Shown piece after piece: positions 33,398 through 37,507 of a stretch of DNA of 37,507 nt (its first letter is position 1; every line of letters begins with the position of its first letter). Both the position numbers and the translations under genes were made by a program. The DNA is from Calditrichota bacterium (lineage in GTDB: Bacteria; Calditrichota; Calditrichia; Calditrichales; J004): the NCBI GenBank assembly GCA_024277115.1, contig JAJRVW010000028.1, forward strand, positions 1 to 37,507, given 5' to 3'. The notes under the pieces were generated by a model that saw only the letters and a program-made list of their open reading frames with translations, was not told where the DNA came from and made no database searches.

Positions 33398-33949
33398 ATG
33401 TTTTTAATTTTGTTTGGTGCACCCGGCGTAGGCAAAGGTACCCAATCTGAAAAAATATGTGCTAAATATAATATCCCACAAATTTCAACAGGCGAAATTT
33501 TACGTGCGGCAATTGTAAAAAATACCGAGCAAGGCAGAAAAGCAAAAATCCTTATGGACAAAGGTGAGCTTGTTCCGGATGATGTAATTTTGGGTATCAT
33601 CGATAAACGAATCGTGCAGGACGATTGTAAAAATGGTTTTATTCTGGATGGTTTTCCAAGAACATTGCGACAGGCCAGGGAGTTTTCTGTACTCCTGGAA
33701 AAGCATAAAATCCCTAATTTTAGATGTATTGAAATTTCTGTGCCCGATGAGGTTATACTCGAAAGGCTTGGCGAACGTGGGCGTGACGATGATTGCAGGG
33801 AAACTGTATTAAAAAGATTGCGAATATATAAGGATCAAACGGCTCCTGTTAAGGAATATTATAAAGAGAAAAACGCGTTCTACTCTGTCGATGGGAACAA
33901 ACCAATCGAAGAAGTATTTAATCAGATCATTGAACTTTTAGTCGATTAA
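33398..33949 (+). CDS. adk: Adenylate kinase (short form)
   Basis: The product is 183 residues with P-loop GAPGVGKGT (7-15), the NMP-binding segment ISTGEILRAAI, the DGFPRT motif, and a short LID (ERGRDDDCRETVLKRL). It lacks the long LID insertion, with or without zinc-binding cysteines, of the 215-residue bacterial form, so it is the short-LID type. It equilibrates ATP, AMP and ADP. A strong AAAGGAG precedes the ATG. The gene sits between rlmN and a lipoprotein, with 30- and 31-bp gaps. Confidence 0.95.
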   Translation: MFLILFGAPGVGKGTQSEKICAKYNIPQISTGEILRAAIVKNTEQGRKAKILMDKGELVPDDVILGIIDKRIVQDDCKNGFILDGFPRTLRQAREFSVLLEKHKIPNFRCIEISVPDEVILERLGERGRDDDCRETVLKRLRIYKDQTAPVKEYYKEKNAFYSVDGNKPIEEVFNQIIELLVD

Positions 33950-33980
33950 ATATGCAACGCCTACTTAAAATGCCGGGACC

Positions 33981-35270
33981 ATGACTTTTAAGCGATTCTT
34001 AATTCCCTTTTCTATACTTGTGCTTATACTTGCCTCTTGCAAGGACCAAGGCCGGGAAAGGGATAATATTTTTGATCCAAAAAACAGTACAAAAAAAACC
34101 GATCTTGGGTTCCGGCTCTCTTCACAAGACAGCAGCATACGGCTCTCCTGGAACCCGCCTACCAAAACAAACTATAAAAGTACAAATATTTTTCGGATTG
34201 CCCCCGGTGAAACAGAAGCGTCCGTTTATGCCGTTGTCGAAAAAAACACTGCCCATTTTACCGATAAAAATATTATTTTTGATTTACCTTACAGCTACTA
34301 TCTCAGCTTAAACGGGGAGACAGAAGAATCGTATCGAACAGAAAAATTGTCGATTACACCTGGCCCCGCTTCAATCTGGATTTTGGACACTTATCTTTGG
34401 GAAGTGAACAAGTTAAACTATGACCTGAGCAGTATTGCTATGCGTAAATTAACAGCCTGGCGGCCAGAGAACCTTGCTTTCACCAAAGGATTTAACATAG
34501 CCCTTGTAACCTACCCCGCCTTTCGGGACTTAGAATTATTTAATACAAAAACGGGTGAATTTATTGCAGGCAACAGTCATCTCGAACGCCCCTTCGACGC
34601 GGTTTATGATGATGCCCTTGGTAAATTTTGGTTGGTCGATTCAACGGGGGCACTCTTCACGATTGATACGTCGGCAGCTGATGCCCAGCTATTTTTACAA
34701 GATTTATCACAACCTGTGCAAATAGATTTATTTGATCAAAATTTGTTTATCCTGGACCAGGGAGTGAACAAGATTTTTCTCTACGACACAACCCCACAAA
34801 AATTAGATTCCATTTATCAAACTCCAGATAGCCTTAAATTTGTTTCACTTAAACAATTCCGGATTGACAAAATCAATAATAACCTCTATTTTTTTGATGG
34901 TGACAGTGGCCGGAATGTCCTTTATAAATATGACCTGTTACAGAAATCGCTTACTTCCATTTTTGAAACAAATACAATTTATGCCTTTGACATAAATCCG
35001 GTTGATGAAACGATTTGGATAATTATGGCAAAGCATTTAAATTCCAACCTTGTGCAACTTTCCGGTAATGTGATCAGTAAGTTTGATATTAGTGAGCTGG
35101 AGAAGCCTATAGACATTAAGATTTTACCCGTAAATGGAAATCTTATTATCATAGATTTTAAATCAACAGCCAATATTAATGTCCCAAAGGTTTTTCATTT
35201 CCGCACAGACCTTTCTTTAATTGGCACATATACCACCTATGGCGATCCTTACAGGATTTATATTGAATGA
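33981..35270 (+). CDS. Lipoprotein with Fn3-like and predicted beta-propeller regions
   Basis: The product is 429 residues. The signal ends LILASC (lipidated Cys20). Residues about 40-128 resemble a fibronectin type III-like domain (IRLSWNPPTKTNYKSTNIFR, FTDKNIIFDLPYSYYLSL). The remaining 300 residues contain repeated strands of the type 'YDDALGKFWLVDSTGALFTID', 'LFILDQGVNKIFLYD' and 'NLYFFDGDSGRNVLYKYD', spaced about 40-45 residues apart, as in six- or seven-bladed NHL/SMP-30-like propellers. No ligand can be named. Its stop overlaps the start of the phosphatase gene by four bases (ATGA), which suggests the two act together, perhaps with the lipoprotein outside and the phosphatase inside. 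Confidence 0.75.
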   Translation: MTFKRFLIPFSILVLILASCKDQGRERDNIFDPKNSTKKTDLGFRLSSQDSSIRLSWNPPTKTNYKSTNIFRIAPGETEASVYAVVEKNTAHFTDKNIIFDLPYSYYLSLNGETEESYRTEKLSITPGPASIWILDTYLWEVNKLNYDLSSIAMRKLTAWRPENLAFTKGFNIALVTYPAFRDLELFNTKTGEFIAGNSHLERPFDAVYDDALGKFWLVDSTGALFTIDTSAADAQLFLQDLSQPVQIDLFDQNLFILDQGVNKIFLYDTTPQKLDSIYQTPDSLKFVSLKQFRIDKINNNLYFFDGDSGRNVLYKYDLLQKSLTSIFETNTIYAFDINPVDETIWIIMAKHLNSNLVQLSGNVISKFDISELEKPIDIKILPVNGNLIIIDFKSTANINVPKVFHFRTDLSLIGTYTTYGDPYRIYIE

Positions 35271-37345
35271 AGAAAATACAAGTCCCACCTAAACTACTTC
35301 TGAGCATAAGTATTTTACTTGGCCTTGCTACATTCGTTTTTGATTACCTTAAATTTGAGAGCGCGCTCAGTTTTACTCAATGGCAATACATCCACGAAAC
35401 CCTCACAATTGTAATTATCCTGTTTTTTTACGGCTATGTTAAAGAAACCGTTTTTTTACTTCAAACAAAGCTGTCGAGCATACTTAAAAATTTAATCAAA
35501 CTTTTAACCGGGCTGTATGTTTGGGTACTTATTTTTAAATTTATTATGTCGCCCACATATTCTGCGGCATTTCCTCCCATCCCCGATACCTTTACCGCTT
35601 TGTTGTTCAGCAACCTTACATCCATTGCGGCTATTCTATTTTTGGCCCCATTGATTTTACTGGTTAAGAACCTGATCTATTTTAAACAGCGCAGCCGCAC
35701 CAAAATTTATATTTCACTGGCGCTTATCAGCACCCTGCTAACTATGTTTTTCTCGGTCTATTTTCAGCTCCCTCTGGATTTTCAATTTACCGGGGATGGA
35801 TTTTATGTCTCGAGCGCCCTTATTTTATCCCTGATACTTTATATGATCCTGGGCAGTAATAATACCTGGATCACCTATTTATCGCGTAAAGAAAAATATT
35901 CCTATTTTTTAGTTTCACTGATCATGGTTTGGGCGTTAAGTATTTTATATGATTTTGCTTTTCTCGATTCGGTTGCCGCCCATAGCATCGCCTTAGATTC
36001 ATTCACTAACCTGGCCTGGTATTTTTTGACCATTTACGCCTTTTTCTCCAGTGTCACCTTTTTATTTCATTTGCCCACAGCACGTGTTTTTGACAGAAAG
36101 ATGAAAGAAGTAAGTTCCCTCCATCATTTGGGACGTGTGATCTCCAGTGAATATGACCAAAAAAAGCTGGTAAATATAATCACTAAAATGACCATGGAAG
36201 TAATCGAATCTAACCACACCTGGATTGAACTCTACGACGAACAACACGATGCCCTGTATGTTGCGGCCGCAGATAATTTGGAGACTAAAGAACTCGATTC
36301 GTTTTATAACCATTCGGTGCAGGAAATCGGGTTAAAAATTATTGAAACCAAACAATCCATCACTTTAAATAATGTTTTAAAAGAAAAAGAATTTAGCTCG
36401 ATTAAAACATGGCGCAAAGATATTGGCTCACTGGCAGCGGCGCCGCTTATTGATGCAAAAGGCAAAGTTCTTGGGCTGATCTTTGCCACAAAATCGTACG
36501 AGTTTGGTTTTGACCCGGATGACTTAAAAATGCTTGAGGCCTATGCCAATCAGGCGGCCATTGCCCTGGAAAACGCCAAACTGGTTAAAAACTCTTTGGA
36601 GCGCGAACGGTTGGAGCAAGAACTGCAAATTGCCCGAGAAGTCCAGATGCGCCTTCTACCCCAATCGTTACCGGAAAGTGGTTCCTATAAAATTGATACA
36701 TTGACCATTACAGCCTACGAAGTAGGCGGGGATTATTATGATTTTTTCCCATCCAAAGAAAATAATTTTGGCCTTATTATTGGCGATGTGAGCGGTAAAG
36801 GAACATCGGCGGCTTTTTATATGGCCGAAACAAAAGGGATAATCCAATCCATCACCCGCAACTATTTTTCGCCTTATGATATTTTGGTAAATACAAATTC
36901 AATCTTGTTTGACTCTTTGGAAAAAAAATCATTTATTACGCTTCTGGTTGCGCAAATTGACTATAAAAAACAACTCTTACGTTTTGCCCGCGGTGGCCAT
37001 TGCCCTGTTTTGCACTACAAGGCCGCAGGTAAAGAAATCTCTTTTCTCCAGCCATCCGGGATTGCCGTTGGTCTGGATAAAGGCAATATTTTTAAAGAAA
37101 CATTAAAAGAAGAAAAAGTTAAACTGGCCCATAACGACATTTTGGCTTTTTATACGGATGGGCTTTCTGAGGCGATGGACAAAAATAATATCGAATTTGG
37201 TGATGACCGTTTAGGGGAAATTATTAAAAACAACGCCCATTTGGACGTAGAATCTTTGAAAGAAAAAGTAATCGATGAAATTCTGGCATTCCTGGATGGC
37301 CAGAATTTACATGATGACCTGACCTTGGTCTTGGTTAAATGTTAG
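35267..37345 (+). CDS. Membrane-anchored SpoIIE/RsbU-type PP2C phosphatase with GAF domain
   Basis: The product is 692 residues. Eight predicted membrane spans occupy about residues 8-275. A linker helix and a GAF domain (about 285-440; EVIESNHTWIELYDEQ, GLIFATKSYEF) follow. The coiled signalling helix ERLEQELQIAREVQMRLLPQ leads into the phosphatase with EVGGDYYDFF (from residue 484) and GDVSGKGTSAAFYMAETKG, whose Asp residues bind the catalytic metals, and ends FYTDGLSEAMD and DDLTLVLVK. Family members dephosphorylate anti-sigma-factor antagonists in partner-switching stress responses. No anti-sigma or STAS gene is present in the window. It is coupled to the lipoprotein before it. Confidence 0.94.
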   Translation: MKKIQVPPKLLLSISILLGLATFVFDYLKFESALSFTQWQYIHETLTIVIILFFYGYVKETVFLLQTKLSSILKNLIKLLTGLYVWVLIFKFIMSPTYSAAFPPIPDTFTALLFSNLTSIAAILFLAPLILLVKNLIYFKQRSRTKIYISLALISTLLTMFFSVYFQLPLDFQFTGDGFYVSSALILSLILYMILGSNNTWITYLSRKEKYSYFLVSLIMVWALSILYDFAFLDSVAAHSIALDSFTNLAWYFLTIYAFFSSVTFLFHLPTARVFDRKMKEVSSLHHLGRVISSEYDQKKLVNIITKMTMEVIESNHTWIELYDEQHDALYVAAADNLETKELDSFYNHSVQEIGLKIIETKQSITLNNVLKEKEFSSIKTWRKDIGSLAAAPLIDAKGKVLGLIFATKSYEFGFDPDDLKMLEAYANQAAIALENAKLVKNSLERERLEQELQIAREVQMRLLPQSLPESGSYKIDTLTITAYEVGGDYYDFFPSKENNFGLIIGDVSGKGTSAAFYMAETKGIIQSITRNYFSPYDILVNTNSILFDSLEKKSFITLLVAQIDYKKQLLRFARGGHCPVLHYKAAGKEISFLQPSGIAVGLDKGNIFKETLKEEKVKLAHNDILAFYTDGLSEAMDKNNIEFGDDRLGEIIKNNAHLDVESLKEKVIDEILAFLDGQNLHDDLTLVLVKC

Positions 37346-37440
37346 CAATACAATTATTTAAGTGATAAAATTGTCAAGTCCTGAAATAGGTTTACAGTAT
37401 TTTATTTACTAATTGTTCTTTTTCTCTCCAATTATCCTTT

Positions 37441-37497
37441 CTGTTTGGTTCTGAAAGGACCGAACAGTTTTCCCTGTTTTGCGAAGCAAAAACAGGG
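37441..37497. repeat. Two consecutive hairpins after the phosphatase gene
   Basis: Hairpin one: CTGTTTGGTTC (37441-37451) with GGACCGAACAG (37457-37467), 11 pairs including two G-T. Hairpin two: CCCTGTTTTGC (37472-37482) with GCAAAAACAGGG (37486-37497), one bulged A, GAA loop. The first is followed by TTTT, so it could end the rlmN-phosphatase transcript; the second may be a dispersed repeat. The window ends 10 bp later in G/C-rich sequence. Confidence 0.6.
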
Positions 37498-37507
37498 GCG
37501 CGGGGGC

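Overview
The window looks like a chromosomal segment of a Gram-negative, AT-rich bacterium of the FCB superphylum (Bacteroidota, Calditrichota, Ignavibacteriota or a related candidate phylum). Evidence for this is a DUF5683 protein, several small lipoproteins, Omp85 and other outer-membrane barrel proteins, futalosine-type menaquinone genes, and at least one promoter-like sequence close to the Bacteroidota consensus TAnnTTTG. This placement is inference; no rRNA is present to settle it.

Layout. 1-5112 (minus): ridA - DUF5683 - YfiM-like - purF - UbiA prenyltransferase - ftsY - rimO (cut by the left edge), with several TAATG stop/start overlaps. 5113-5731: a probable origin or dnaA control region with three perfect DnaA boxes. 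5732-7129 (plus): dnaA, interrupted by an in-frame TAA. 7138-10556 (minus): UDP-sugar pyrophosphorylase - membrane protein - outer-membrane protein - MqnA-like protein. 10803-10886: tRNA-Leu(CAA). 11002-12915 (minus): FMN-binding glutamate-synthase-like protein and DoxX. 13100-13570: Nudix hydrolase. 13571-17158: an accessory island holding a secreted MACPF (perforin-fold) protein, a tightly linked acidic tandem-repeat protein, and 0.9 kb with no gene. 17159-20522 (plus): a frameshifted D-2-hydroxyacid dehydrogenase, a double universal stress protein and a MATE-like transporter. 21185-23584 (minus): lipoprotein alpha-amylase. 23700-24326: tRNA-Thr(CGT) and a small lipoprotein. 24329-29171 (minus): Omp85 protein - DUF4390 - histidine kinase - sigma-54 response regulator. 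29270-32192 (minus): lipoprotein and orphan MoxR ATPase, separated by 0.5 kb of palindromes. 32315-37345 (plus): rlmN - adk - lipoprotein - SpoIIE-type phosphatase.

How the genes fit together. Most of the window is housekeeping: replication initiation, SRP-dependent targeting, ribosome and tRNA modification, purine and menaquinone synthesis. Two signalling units concern the envelope or stress: an NtrY/NtrX-like pair downstream of an Omp85 protein, and a membrane-anchored PP2C phosphatase translationally coupled to a predicted propeller lipoprotein. The most unusual locus is the MACPF gene. Its product has a signal peptide, two tandem domains resembling the beta domain of the von Hippel-Lindau protein, and a C-terminal MACPF domain with a clear YGTHY signature. 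It is followed 36 bp later by a gene for a disordered acidic protein built of a 201-bp tandem repeat. This is the best candidate here for an undescribed effector or antagonism system.

Caveats. Two genes carry single-base lesions (dnaA nonsense codon, dehydrogenase frameshift) and the tRNA-Thr anticodon stem has a T-T mismatch. The sequence may therefore contain a few base errors, or these may be real decay.
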